Below are positions 54,238 through 63,895 of a stretch of 64,000 nucleotides of DNA, one piece after another. Position numbers and translations under genes: made by a program. Source of the DNA: Hymenobacter siberiensis (GTDB lineage: Bacteria > Bacteroidota > Bacteroidia > Cytophagales > Hymenobacteraceae). The stretch covers positions 1 to 64,000 of the forward strand of contig NZ_JAHLZZ010000002.1 in NCBI RefSeq assembly GCF_018967845.1. The letters are read 5' to 3'. Below the pieces are notes generated by a model, which was not told where the DNA came from, searched no databases, and saw only the letters and a list, made by a program, of their open reading frames with translations. Position 1 is the first letter of the stretch, and each line of letters starts with the position of its first letter.

Positions 54238-54299
54238 TAGCCGGCCTGGCACTGGCTCGCCTTCGTTGTCATCCTTTTGCGAAAAATCAACCAAAAACC

Positions 54300-54317
54300 G
54301 ACTTTCTAAACAGCTTC
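54300..54317. repeat. Solo copy of the mini-element end
   Basis: GACTTTCTAAACAGCTTC, identical to the right terminal repeat at 1547-1564. It lies 60 bases after the IS630-type element and has no partner end nearby, so it looks like the scar of another element. Confidence 0.5.
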
Positions 54318-54479
54318 GATGCAGGAAAGAAAAGGACCTATATGCTGTCCACCTTTAGCCGACCACCTCACCTCGCCGGTGGTACCAGTTAATGGAAGGA
54401 GCTTACTATGCGGGCGCGGTATAAACATCACAATCCGGCGCATTCATCTTCTCTGCTCATCATCGGGAATTAATAAAGA

Positions 54480-54680
54480 TATAAGTTAAATAAAGTTATA
54501 AAGACATCTTTATAAACAGTCAATAAAGACTGCTTTACGGGCTGATTCTATAGCAAATAGCTTATTTTTAACAAAGTATGCTATGTTTTATAAAGACCAG
54601 ACAGACGGAAAGATGATAAATATCTCTTTTTAATACAGATTGTCTTTACCATCTTTGTGTCAAGATAATCTGTATATCAA
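54480..54680. other. AT-rich repeat region upstream of parA, possible partition site
   Basis: The 54241-54691 interval has no gene. Its right part is AT-rich and holds the word TAAAGAC at 54499, 54524 and 54591 and inverted at 54642. The 16-base palindrome ATAAAGA-CA-TCTTTAT lies at 54498-54513. A fifth copy is at 55668 inside the small partner gene. Repeats next to parA often form the centromere and the operator. Confidence 0.5.
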
Positions 54681-54691
54681 TTCCAGTTAAG

Positions 54692-55456
54692 ATGAAAGTT
54701 ATTGCAATTGCCCAGCACAAGGGAGGGGTGGGGAAAACGACTTCGGCGCTCGGCATAGGTCATTCCCTGGTGCTGCTCGGTCACCGGGTGCTGCTCATCG
54801 ATTGTGACCCTCAGAGTAACCTTACCTCAACCTTTGCTAATGTGCAAGCCCCCAACCTGTGCATGGTCCTGCGGGGGGAGGCAACGCTGGCCGAGGTGGT
54901 GCAGCCCATGGGGGACAACCTGAGCCTGATTGCTTCCCGGCCCGAACTAAGCCCCCTCGAACGCATGATTGGGGCCGATGCCACGCATCCCAATCTCCTC
55001 CGCCGGCAGCTGGCAGGCTTGGAGAAGCAGTACGATTACGTCGTTATCGATACGCCGCCTTCCATGGGCCCCATGACGGTGATGAGCCTGACCGCGGCCC
55101 ATTACGTGCTGGCCCCCATGCGCCCCGACCCGTTTGCTTTTGCCGGCTTTTACAAGCTGCTTGACATGCTGGAAGCGGTGCGGGACAATTTTAACCCGGC
55201 CCTTGAATTGAAGGGCGTCTTTCTGACGCAATACCACCCCAGCTACCGCGGGCAGGTGTACCACGATTTTGCGGCGGAACTGGCCCAGCAAGTACGCGTA
55301 CGGGGCCTGTTGACGGAAACGTCCATCCGCATCAACGCCAAACTGGTGGAAGCCGTGGCCTTGAAAAAAAGCATTCACGCCCATGCGCCGGAATCCAACA
55401 GCGCGCACGACTACCTGGCCCTTACCCAAGAACTTTTAACCCGCATTGCGCAATGA
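54692..55456 (+). CDS. parA: ParA-family partition ATPase
   Basis: A 254-residue deviant Walker ATPase: KGGVGKTTSALGIGHSL, then LLIDCDPQSNLTS and VIDTPPSMGPMT. No N-terminal DNA-binding domain, so type Ib or Soj-like. These proteins segregate plasmids or low-copy elements by forming gradients on the nucleoid. The next gene starts 4 bases before its stop. ATG 54692 follows the repeat region. It is evidence for a plasmid or an integrated element here. Confidence 0.92.
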   Translation: MKVIAIAQHKGGVGKTTSALGIGHSLVLLGHRVLLIDCDPQSNLTSTFANVQAPNLCMVLRGEATLAEVVQPMGDNLSLIASRPELSPLERMIGADATHPNLLRRQLAGLEKQYDYVVIDTPPSMGPMTVMSLTAAHYVLAPMRPDPFAFAGFYKLLDMLEAVRDNFNPALELKGVFLTQYHPSYRGQVYHDFAAELAQQVRVRGLLTETSIRINAKLVEAVALKKSIHAHAPESNSAHDYLALTQELLTRIAQ

Positions 55457-55881
55457 GCAAGCAGCCTCGTCCTAATTTCGCCGCCACTGCCGTGGCCGAT
55501 ATTACCGGTGTTCCTCCCCAGGCCATCAATCCCGACCAGGCCCTGTGGCCCAATGCCGGCACTATTCGCACAACTCACCAGGCGGGTACTGCCGAATTCA
55601 TACAGGGCTCGGTAACGCCAGCAGCCAGCATAAAAGGAAATATTTATGGTAAAGATAGTCTTGACAATAAAGACGTAAAGCCAGAAAAGATAATCTTTTC
55701 AAACAAGCTGGAAGCTGCCACTTACCTAAAGCTGCAGCAACTGGCGACGTACGGCGGCGAGAATATTCAGGAGATTCTTGAAGCGGCGCTAACGGCTTAT
55801 TTTGTGGGGAAAGAGGAAGCCTACCGGCCTTTGCCGCCCAAAGTATTGACTGTATTGCAAAAGAAATACCCGTTTCTGTAA
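55453..55881 (+). CDS. Small ParB-like partner, probable DNA-binding
   Basis: A 142-residue protein overlapping parA by 4 bases. The N-terminal 70 residues are polar and unstructured-looking; the C-terminal part (EAATYLKLQQLATYGGENIQEILEAALTAYF) has the length and pattern of a ribbon-helix-helix motif. In type Ib systems such a small protein binds the centromere. Its coding sequence at 55645-55700 turns AT-rich and contains TAAAGAC again. No family name recognised. Confidence 0.7.
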   Translation: MSKQPRPNFAATAVADITGVPPQAINPDQALWPNAGTIRTTHQAGTAEFIQGSVTPAASIKGNIYGKDSLDNKDVKPEKIIFSNKLEAATYLKLQQLATYGGENIQEILEAALTAYFVGKEEAYRPLPPKVLTVLQKKYPFL

Positions 55882-55884
55882 CCG

Positions 55885-56350
55885 CATTGAAAGGGTAGGG
55901 GAGCAGGACAGCAATTGAGCGATTGAACAAGTCGACGCGATTGTAGCGCTGGCGCAAGAAGCAGTTGCTGGCTTCCGCGATGCTCGTCTGGCTTTCGCCG
56001 TTGGGGCAGGGCCAGTGCCGCCAGCGGGGCAGTACCTTGGCGTAGGCCTTCCTCTGGTTGGTGAAGTACCGGCAGTGGCGGTGATAACGGCGGGGCAAGG
56101 CCTGCCAGAGCTGCCGCAATGAGGCGTTTGGCAATCGTCATCCGCGCGACACCAGTTGGGCGCACAATGCTGCGCGGGGAGTTGCGCTCGCCCAGCAACC
56201 TAGTCCACTTGTCCGTATTGTATGGCCTTGGCAACCGCTGCCGGTTCGAATCGTGCCTGGTAACGGCAGGCTTTGCATTGATAACGGGCATGGCCTTGAC
56301 TATGCCCATTGCGCCGAATTTAGTCGCTGCCACATTTAGCGCAAAAGTGT
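55885..56350 (-). pseudogene. IS1-family transposase, decayed
   Basis: Fragments in several frames spell an IS1 transposase: the zinc finger FCAKCGSD...RRNGHSQGHARYQCKAC, then ERNSPRSIVRPTGVARMTIAKRL, WRHWPCPNGESQTSIAEASNCFLRQRYN and the end FNRSIAVLLPYPFNAVT. At least one stop and several shifts break it. It lies tail-to-tail with the ParB-like gene and marks this as a region of repeated insertions. Confidence 0.75.
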
Positions 56351-56491
56351 TCCGTATAACCTACAAAGCCTCTGACGGATTTTATCTGAATTTAGCCCAC
56401 CGCCCAGTAAACGAGCTGTCCTCTGATAAATAACCGGCCATTTTCTTACTTATGCGTTGGAAAACTATCCAACACCGAAATTCCTGCCCTT

Positions 56492-57022
56492 ATGCCATTC
56501 AACACACAACCCACGTTGGAAAACCAACAAGTCTGGCTGCTGCCGTTGGAAGCAACTGACTTTGCCGACTTGTATGCCGCCGCCTCCGACCCAAAAGTCT
56601 GGGAGCAGCACCCCAATAAAGACCGATGGAAGCCTGAGGCATTTGGGACCTATTTTGAAGGGGCCATGGCGCAAAAGGCCCTCAAGATTGTGGATAAGGC
56701 CACGAACAGCATTCTGGGCAGCACTCGTTTCTACGACTATGACGCGCAGGATGACAGCATCCTGATTGGCTACACGTTCTATGCCACCCGGTATTGGGGC
56801 AAAGGCTTCAATTTAGGGGTGAAAGCGCTGATGCTGGATTACGTGTTCCAATTCGTATCCAGAGTCTACTTTCATATTGGTGCGGATAATATGCGGTCGC
56901 AAATAGCCATTGGCCGCCTAGGGGCGGAAAAAATTGCGGAGGAAGAAATAGCCTATTTTGGCGAAGCTCCGAAGTTGAATTTTGTGTATCGGCTGGAGAA
57001 GAAAGCCTGGCTAAACCGCTAA
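56492..57022 (+). CDS. GNAT acetyltransferase
   Basis: A 176-residue RimJ/RimL-type N-acetyltransferase. The block ILIGYTFYATRYWGKGFNLGVKALMLDY contains the acetyl-CoA loop in a variant form, then VYFHIGADNMRSQIAIGRLGAEK, typical of ribosomal-protein or amino-acid acetylases. Base composition is lower in GC than most of the window. The true substrate is unknown. It stands alone. Confidence 0.88.
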   Translation: MPFNTQPTLENQQVWLLPLEATDFADLYAAASDPKVWEQHPNKDRWKPEAFGTYFEGAMAQKALKIVDKATNSILGSTRFYDYDAQDDSILIGYTFYATRYWGKGFNLGVKALMLDYVFQFVSRVYFHIGADNMRSQIAIGRLGAEKIAEEEIAYFGEAPKLNFVYRLEKKAWLNR

Positions 57023-57274
57023 CTGGAGCCACTTGTAAAGCGGTGCTCGCAGCAGAAGCCCTGCTCAACCGGACAGCGAGTAGCAGCCCATTTGTATCCA
57101 TCGCTTTTTTTTAGGCAGACCAAAGGGTCTGGCAGCCCTCCCATTCAATCCTAAGCCCCTACTCCACGCCGGGGTGAAGATGCCATCAGGCACATTAACT
57201 GCCTGTTGGGAAGCCAATTAAACCGATTCTGGCTCCATAAATGGAAGGGGTCCTCCTCACATCACTCAAACCCC

Positions 57275-58987
57275 TTAATCCACCAGCAGACGGCGCGTAA
57301 CCGTTGTGGCCCCGGCCTGCACTTGCAGCACGTACAGGCCCGGAACGAGGTGCCGCAGGTCCAGTTCCTGGTGCAGGCCTGTAGCGGGCACCATCGCCTC
57401 CACGGTGAATACCAGTCGGCCCAAGGCGTCGCGCAGGCGCAGGCGCACGGTACCCATGCCCGGGCCGGGCGGTACCCGCACTGTGGCCCGCGCATGAGCT
57501 GGGCTCGGAAACACATCCACCTGTTCAGCCAGCAGCCCGGGCACCGTTGCCAGGGGCGCGCTGACCCCGAAACCGGTGGCCGGGCTGGTGCCATGCGGCG
57601 TCACGACTGCCAGTAGATAGGGGCCCACGACCAGGCCAGCCGGCACCACCAGCCCGATGGTGTTGGGCGTGGCCGTGTAATTGGTACTGGTGAAGCTGGT
57701 AGCGGGCACGGTGGTCACAACCTGGGTATTACTGCTGAACGTAACCGCCGTGGCACCAACCAGTCGGGTACCGGTGAGGGTAATGGGCGTGCCCGCGCCG
57801 CCGCTCGCGGGGCCGGTCAGGTTTAGCACGGGAGCCTGGCAGAGGAATACACCGGCGGTGCCAGCGTTGAAATTTGACGACACCAAATCGGGGGCACCAT
57901 CACCGTTTATGTCGCCGATGGCTACGCTGATGGGGCTGCTACCGGGGCCGATGGCGTAGTTGGTGACCGGCCCAAACAAGCCCGCCCCAGTCCCCAGCAG
58001 CACCGACAGCTGGTCGCTGCCGAACCCGGCGGTCACCACGTCGGGAAGGCCGTCGTTGTTCACATCGCCCACGGCCATACCCACCGGCGCCGCACCGACG
58101 GGGTAAATCGTGACCGGCCCGAACTGCCCCCCGGAATTCAGGCGCACCCCCACGCTTCCGGCGTGGTTGGCCGTGAGCAGGTCGGGCTGGCCATCGCCAT
58201 TCACGTCGGCCACGGCTATTCCCAGCGGCCCGGTCCCGACGCCCATACTATAGCTCGTGGCGCTCCCAAACAGGCCATTGCCCAGGTTCAGGAGTACCTG
58301 TACGGCATCGGTGCCAAGGCTGGCCACGGCCAGGTCGGGTCGGCCATCGCCGTTCACGTCGCCCAGCGCTACGGCTTCGGGCTGGCTGCCGGCGGCGAGA
58401 GAATAGGTGAGGGCAGGCGCAAACGAGCCGTTTACGCGGCCCAGCAGCACGGCGGCCTGCTCGTCGTGGCTGTTGCCCGTGCTGGCCCCTGCCACGGCCA
58501 CCGCATCGGGCTGGCCGTCGCCGTTCACGTCGCCCAGTGCTAGCGCACCCGGGTTGCTGGTCATGCGCAGCGAAAACTGATACCCGGGCGGGATGAGTAC
58601 CCCGGCAGCGGTACCAATCAGCACGCCGCCCGAGCCGGCACCGGCTACCACCACATCGGGGCGCCCGTCGCGGTTGAGGTCGCCCACTTTCAGGGCCACC
58701 GCACCGGCGCCGGCTGCTGGCAGCAGCTGAAGCTGGCCTAGGGTGCCATTGCTCTGCCCGTAGAGCAGGCTCAGCGATTGGCTGGGGTCGTTGGCCGTGA
58801 GGAGGTCGAGGCGGCCGTCGCCGTTGAAATCAGCCAGAGTCACCCCGAGAGGCGCGACGTTGCTGCCGACGCTATACGGAATCATGGCCCCAAAATTCTG
58901 TGCCCGCGCAGACAGTGCGGCCCCGAAAAGCCCAGCTGCTGCCACCAGCCGCGCGGCCGGCACCCAAAAATGTAGTGGTAGCTTCAT
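57275..58987 (-). CDS. Secreted FG-GAP repeat protein with type IX secretion tail
   Basis: A 570-residue exported protein. Signal peptide from ATG 58987 (LVAAAGLFGAALSARAQ). Seven FG-GAP/VCBS-type repeats with the Ca-binding D-x-N-G-D-G-x-x-D pattern (DFNGDGRLDLL, DVNGDGQPDAV and so on) form a likely propeller. An IPT/TIG-like domain (TGPASGGAGTPITLTGTRL) follows, then the C-terminal sorting domain (VDVFPSPAHARATVRV, GLYVLQVQAGATTVTRRLLV). It should be displayed on the surface by the type IX system. Ligand unknown. Confidence 0.9.
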   Translation of the reverse strand: MKLPLHFWVPAARLVAAAGLFGAALSARAQNFGAMIPYSVGSNVAPLGVTLADFNGDGRLDLLTANDPSQSLSLLYGQSNGTLGQLQLLPAAGAGAVALKVGDLNRDGRPDVVVAGAGSGGVLIGTAAGVLIPPGYQFSLRMTSNPGALALGDVNGDGQPDAVAVAGASTGNSHDEQAAVLLGRVNGSFAPALTYSLAAGSQPEAVALGDVNGDGRPDLAVASLGTDAVQVLLNLGNGLFGSATSYSMGVGTGPLGIAVADVNGDGQPDLLTANHAGSVGVRLNSGGQFGPVTIYPVGAAPVGMAVGDVNNDGLPDVVTAGFGSDQLSVLLGTGAGLFGPVTNYAIGPGSSPISVAIGDINGDGAPDLVSSNFNAGTAGVFLCQAPVLNLTGPASGGAGTPITLTGTRLVGATAVTFSSNTQVVTTVPATSFTSTNYTATPNTIGLVVPAGLVVGPYLLAVVTPHGTSPATGFGVSAPLATVPGLLAEQVDVFPSPAHARATVRVPPGPGMGTVRLRLRDALGRLVFTVEAMVPATGLHQELDLRHLVPGLYVLQVQAGATTVTRRLLVD

Positions 58988-59195
58988 CAGCAGCAAGATA
59001 AGCCGCTGCCTCGCCCCAACCCGCACAACGACTTCCGGGGACAAATCATCTGGCAGACTCGTTAGCTGCCTTTCAGCGCTGCGGGCTGAAGTACGCACCC
59101 TATCAAATCCAACTAAACAAACTCACTTCTACTAACTATTATTCAGTTAGTTATACTTTAATTCGGTTTGAGCGAGCAAAGCCGTATTGGGCGCT

Positions 59196-59254
59196 GAAAC
59201 CACGAGGCACATCCTGCCAAGCCAGCGGCTCGACAGGACGTGCCTCGTGGTTTC
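59196..59254 (-). terminator. Hairpin after the MBL hydrolase gene
   Basis: Arms 59196-59216 and 59234-59254 pair over 21 bases with one mismatch (GAAACCACGAGGCAC and complement). It starts 7 bases past the stop on the minus strand. No T-run follows, but position favours termination. Confidence 0.6.
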
Positions 59255-59260
59255 GTTACT

Positions 59261-60040
59261 TTATTGGGCCGCCGGATACCAGTTGCGCAGCCGGACGTCA
59301 ATCTTCTTATTGGACGTGTTCACGGTTTTCTTAAAGCTGGCCACATCGCTCAGGCCGCTTTGCCCCCGGTAGTGGTACGGGTAAACAATGCCCGGTTTAA
59401 AGGCCAATACCCCCTGCGCGGCCTGGTTCACGTCCATGGTATAGGGCAGGTTCATGCACACGAAGGCCACGTCGATGCCCTTGAGGGCGCGCATTTCGGC
59501 AATATCTTCGGTGTCGCCGGAGAGGTAGACGTTTTTGCCGCCCAGGGTCAGCACGTAGCCATTGCCCCGGCCTTTGGGGTGCATGGCGTCGGCCGCTTCG
59601 GGCAGGTTGTACATCGGAACGGCCGCAACCTTCAGGCCCAGCGTATCGAGTTGCTGACCGTTGCTCAGAATGCGTACCTGTGCCTTGTACTGCGCCGGCA
59701 GCATATCGGCCACCGCCTGGGGCACCACCATCAGGGCCTTGCCTATGGAGAGCCCCGCCAGGGTTTTCGGGTCCAAGTGGTCGCCGTGAATGTCGGTGAT
59801 GAGGATAACATCGGGTGCGGCCAGGCCAGCATAGGCCGCGGCCCCGCCGTAGGGGTCTACGTAAATGGTCTTGCCGCCCCACGTAAACACCACGCTGCCG
59901 TGCGTGATGGGCTGCACCGTGAGGGGACCTTTTTTAGTGGCAATCTGGTCGGCGGCCACGCGCGGCGTGCTGACGGCTTGGGCCTGCGCCTGAACCGCAA
60001 ATGAAGCCAGGGCAGCCGCAAGGATTAGGGTGGATTTCAT
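59261..60040 (-). CDS. Secreted MBL-fold metal-dependent hydrolase
   Basis: A 259-residue UPF0173/YtkL-type metallo-hydrolase with a signal peptide (STLILAAALASFAVQAQAQ). The metal motif is DIHGDHLD, with LSGDTEDIAEM later and PYHYRG near the end. The family lies between lactamase and UlaG-type phosphodiesterase; the substrate is unknown. ATG 60040. It stands alone, divergent from the MFS gene. Confidence 0.88.
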   Translation of the reverse strand: MKSTLILAAALASFAVQAQAQAVSTPRVAADQIATKKGPLTVQPITHGSVVFTWGGKTIYVDPYGGAAAYAGLAAPDVILITDIHGDHLDPKTLAGLSIGKALMVVPQAVADMLPAQYKAQVRILSNGQQLDTLGLKVAAVPMYNLPEAADAMHPKGRGNGYVLTLGGKNVYLSGDTEDIAEMRALKGIDVAFVCMNLPYTMDVNQAAQGVLAFKPGIVYPYHYRGQSGLSDVASFKKTVNTSNKKIDVRLRNWYPAAQ

Positions 60041-60551
60041 TGTTTTGTTGTGTTTTGAGTGAGATGAATTGCCGTTTGTTTCCAGTAAACTGGCCCCGTG
60101 GGAGCTGGCGCTACCGAAAACCGGCAGCATAACCTAGTCACCCCGCACAAGTTCAGTACCTGCCAAAAATGCCTGCGCTTGCCCGCAGAAGCATATGCCA
60201 GCCCTATTTTTTGCTAACGCCGCTTGGTGCGGGCCGCTGCCAAAGCCATCCGTGATAACCTACTCATCAATAGTGGTGCAGATACCAATGCAAGCTTTAT
60301 TCTTTGTCGCAGCTGATTCGCCCGCGAAAGCGCTTACCACCGTTGACTGCCCGTTGAGCATGACAAGGGCGTGAGCGAAGACAGGTGCCCCGCAAATCCA
60401 TTAGCCCGCCGTCGGGTCAGCCTAGCTTCAGCGCTTCGTCGCCGAAGGCGCGTATTTCCTGCCCGGCAAGCGCAGAAACGCCGTAGAGGAAGTGTAGCTG
60501 GCTGCTTTGCTGCTGCTCAAGCATGAATCACGGATTCCTAACCGCTACCCT
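60041..60551. other. Gene-free interval
   Basis: The divergent region between the hydrolase and MFS genes. No open frame of interest, no dyad of the FNR-like type and no strong palindrome were seen. Promoters for both genes must lie here, but none matches TAnnTTTG with a good -33 partner. Confidence 0.5.
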
Positions 60552-61730
60552 ATGCCTCGTTTCGCTTACCTGACCCGCGCGGTATGGCTGCTGTCGCTCA
60601 TTAGCCTGTTCACCGATTTGGCGAGCGAGATGCTTTACCCGGTGATGCCGCTGTACTTGCAAAGCATTGGGTTTTCGGTGCTATTCATTGGTCTGCTCGA
60701 AGGGCTGGCCGAAGCTACGGCCGGTCTGAGCAAAGGCTACTTTGGCCAGTGGTCTGACCGGATGGGCCGGCGGGTACCGTTTGTGCAGTGGGGCTACGGG
60801 CTCAGCGCGCTCACCAAGCCCATGCTGGCGGTGCTGGCCGCGCCGTGGTGGGTATTTCTGGCCCGCACCCTCGACCGCCTGGGCAAAGGCCTGCGCACCG
60901 GGCCCCGCGATGCGCTGCTCTCCAACGAAACCACGCCGGCCAACAAGGGCAAGGTGTTTGGCTTCCACCGGTCAATGGATACGCTCGGGGCCGTGTTGGG
61001 CCCCACGGCGGCCTTGCTCTGGCTGGCGGCCCGCCCCGGCCAGTTCCGGCTGCTGTTCCTACTGGCCTTTGTACCGGGGGTGGTGGCCACTGGCTTCACG
61101 TTTTTCCTGCGGGAGCGGCGCGCGGTGCCGTCTAGCCGCCCGGTGCAGCCGTTCTGGGCCGTGTTCAGTTACTGGCGGGTGGCCCCGCCAGCCTACCGAC
61201 GGGTCGTAGGCGCATTGGTGGCCTTTGCCCTTTTCAACAGCTCCGACGCTTTCCTGCTGCTGCTGGCCCGCCAGCGGGGCCTATCCGAAGCGGGCGTTAT
61301 TGGCCTGTATATCCTCTACAATGCCGTGTACGTAGCCGCGGCCTGGCCCCTGGGCTACCTGGCCGACCGCTTGGGCCCGCGCCGGCTGCTGGTAGCCGGC
61401 CTGGTGCTGTTTGCCGCCGTGTACAGCGGCGCGGCCCAGGCCCGCGAGTGGTGGACATTTGCCGCCATTTTTGGCCTCTACGGCGTGTATGCGGCCAGTA
61501 CCGAAGGGGTGGCCAAAGCCTGGGTCAGCAACCTCTGCGAACCGGCCGATACCGGCGCGGCCCTGGGCACCTTCGGCGGCCTGGGCAGCCTGGCCGCGCT
61601 GGTGGCCAGCTTAGGAACCGGTGCGGTGTGGCAGTTGGCCGGGCCGGGCTGGGCCTTCGGGCTGGCGGCCGGTGTAGCATTAGTCGTAGCCTTTTACCTG
61701 AGCCGCCTGCCGGCCAAGCATGGCTCCTGA
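60552..61730 (+). CDS. MFS transporter
   Basis: A 392-residue major facilitator with about 12 helices. It opens LISLFTDLASEMLYPVMPLYLQ; the conserved loop is GQWSDRMGRRVPFVQWGY, then the TLDRLGKGLRTGPRDALLS and FGFHRSMDTLGAVLGP stretches typical of a subfamily annotated as general MFS carriers. No substrate can be named. ATG 60552 gives the family start. Confidence 0.85.
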   Translation: MPRFAYLTRAVWLLSLISLFTDLASEMLYPVMPLYLQSIGFSVLFIGLLEGLAEATAGLSKGYFGQWSDRMGRRVPFVQWGYGLSALTKPMLAVLAAPWWVFLARTLDRLGKGLRTGPRDALLSNETTPANKGKVFGFHRSMDTLGAVLGPTAALLWLAARPGQFRLLFLLAFVPGVVATGFTFFLRERRAVPSSRPVQPFWAVFSYWRVAPPAYRRVVGALVAFALFNSSDAFLLLLARQRGLSEAGVIGLYILYNAVYVAAAWPLGYLADRLGPRRLLVAGLVLFAAVYSGAAQAREWWTFAAIFGLYGVYAASTEGVAKAWVSNLCEPADTGAALGTFGGLGSLAALVASLGTGAVWQLAGPGWAFGLAAGVALVVAFYLSRLPAKHGS

Positions 61731-62191
61731 TAGCCTGATATAAAGTTAGTTATATCTTTTACCAAGAATCTAATCTCGTTACTGACCCAAGAATATAGAG
61801 ACGCGACATTTCGCGTCCAAATACCCCGTACTCACTAGATACCGTCTCACCAGCCTTCAGCCAGCAATAAAATCTCAGCTACAGCAGGCACAACGTAGCA
61901 ACGGTAACAACTCCCCTGGCCGTCTAGCTTTCCTCGTTTTAAATTTTGAATTTTAGGCCTGACCCCATTTCACCAGACAAGCCATTGAACACGGCTAAAC
62001 AAGCGGAACCCGCCACCGTTGGGGCTATTAGCCGCATCCAGCTGCCCCCCACCGCCGTTACCTTGCCCTGAACGGCGATGCTCGGTTTTTCGGTGCTACC
62101 GTTGATTTCGCCTTCGAAGCCGCAGCATTGGTGTTCCTGCATAATTGGGTCAATAAACCTTATAACAAGAGCTTGAATATCAACAAATTAC
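61731..62191. other. Gene-free interval
   Basis: Contains a short degraded relative of the dispersed palindromes (GAGACGCGACATTTCGCGTC at 61799-61818). A 67-codon minus-strand frame at 61939-62142 has no recognisable content. Nothing else. Confidence 0.5.
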
Positions 62192-63437
62192 TCAATGTTC
62201 CGGGGCCTTCACCTGCGGGGCACCCACTACGCCGTCGGGCCGCTGGTGGGTACGCCAGAACTCCTCGTGGAAGGGTTGGCCTTTGAGCAGCATGGTGGCA
62301 ATGGGCGGCCGCTCCGGCAGCACTTCTACGCCACTGGGCGGATGTTGGCAAACTGCAGGCTCTGCACCGAGAGCTTTTCCATGCGCTGACCGGTAGCCAG
62401 GTCCCAGTGTTTTTCAATCCAGGTCTGCACGCTGCGGTCGAGAAAATACGGACCACCGGGCTGCTGCTGCTGGTACGTCACGGTTTGCCGGATGCGATAG
62501 TCGCTGTGCAGCTGGTGCCAGCCCCGGGCCACGGTGCCGCCACGGGCAAAGTACTTACGGGCAAAACTGTTCAGCAGCAGCGTGTCGCGTTGTCACTCCA
62601 CGTCGCAGCGGGTCACGGCGTAGTCGGCGCGGTTGATGTACAGCTTGCCGGTGTAGCCCTGGTCAAAGTAGTCGCCCGTGGTGCGGTGGTTATTCTTTTT
62701 AGCCACAAAATCAATCACCAGCGTTTCGCGGCCCTGGTCCTGGATGACAGAAGCCAGCGAGTACGTATATTTTTTCAGGGTACGCGCCTGAAACATCGGG
62801 TTTTCATCCACCAAATCGAAGAAGTTGGTGAAGGAACCAGTGTATGCGAAGTGATAATCTCCCCAGAACTTACTCGGGCCCGTGGCCTTGTTCCATTTCA
62901 CTTCCTCCAGCCGCGAGGCTCCGCCGCCTGCCGAGCGGTAGCCCTGGGCATCGTAAAACGTGCTAAAACACTCCACATCGTAGAGCAGCGAGTCGAAATT
63001 GGTGGACGAGCCGCAAGCGTACACGTCGGCATCGTAGTCCTGCTGCTTGTAGTTCCGGGGCAGCCGCTGGATGACGCGCGCCATGATTTTGCGCGGGTCC
63101 AGACTTTCGGCTTTTACCGTCACTTCGGCCAGCGCGTAAGCTTGCGGCGGCAGTAGCACCGTCAGGTAGGGCTGGGCACCCACGGCCAGGGCCTGCCGGC
63201 CAAACCCCAGGCAGGTAGCCACCAGCGGGCACGGCCGGGCGGGGCAGTGCAAACTCGCCCTTGATGTTGGTGGTAAGGCCCCACGCCTAGCTGCTTAAGG
63301 TACACGCTGGCGAAGGGCACCGCCGCCCGGGTTTTCTGGTCGAGCACTACGCCGCGCAGCTGGCCGGCGGCCGGGCTGGTTCCGGCGGTGCGTATCGTTA
63401 CCCGACTACGCTCATCGGCCGCCAGGGTGCCGCGGCT
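62192..63437 (-). pseudogene. CarboxypepD-regulatory-domain protein, broken
   Basis: The start of a carboxypeptidase-like regulatory domain is readable (LRGVVLDQKTRAAVPFASVYLKQLGVG). After a frameshift come LAEVTVKAESLDPRKIMARVIQRLPRNY and the body to VTRCDVE, an in-frame TGA at 62593-62595, more body in the same frame (WIEKHWDLATGQRMEKL), and after another shift the tail FWRTHQRPDGVVGAPQ ending at 62192. Intact relatives are outer-membrane-associated Bacteroidota proteins of unknown function. Confidence 0.7.
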
Positions 63438-63444
63438 GGTCAAT

Positions 63445-63665
63445 AAACACGGGAGGGTGCACGGTTTTTAGGAACAGCACGCCGTCGAGCACCTGGGTCC
63501 AGTTGCCGGTATTTGGCTCGTAGCCGAGCAGGCAGGAGGTGGCTTTCTCCAGGGCCGGTCCAGAAACACCACCCGCGCCGGGCCAATCGCCTGTTTCAAA
63601 AATGCTAAATCGGCCAGGTCCGGGTCGGCCGGGTTAATGGTCCTGATGGGGTGATAGGTGAGACC
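63445..63665 (-). pseudogene. Erythromycin-esterase-like remnant with internal deletion
   Basis: HPIRTINPADPDLADLAFLKQA followed by ARVVFLD resembles the start of erythromycin-esterase family proteins. After a frame change comes LGYEPNTGNWTQVLDGVLFLKTVHPP, which resembles the C-terminal end, so most of the gene between is gone. The match is by eye only. No gene was recognised in 63666-63895. Confidence 0.45.
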
Positions 63666-63895
63666 ACTGGCCGTTTGCAGCGGTTATGCGGTAGCAACCA
63701 CAAGGCGCAGCAGGAGAAAAAAAGAGGAGTAACAGACGATGGTAGGGCAGAAAGGACATCTATGGAAAGGGAGAAAGGCTTGCTGCCTAACATCAGAGGG
63801 TAACAGAACCACACAAATCTATAAGCAGCTCCCCCCCTCCTGAACGAGAGGCGCAGCGAGCAGAATCAACTGCAAGAAAATCGACCACCCCGGGC

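Noticed and set aside
30441-63807. Similar words GCTTGCTGC...ATCAGAGGGTAA near 30445 and 63780
   Set aside because: A short similarity in two AT-richer spacers with no structure; not enough to define an element.
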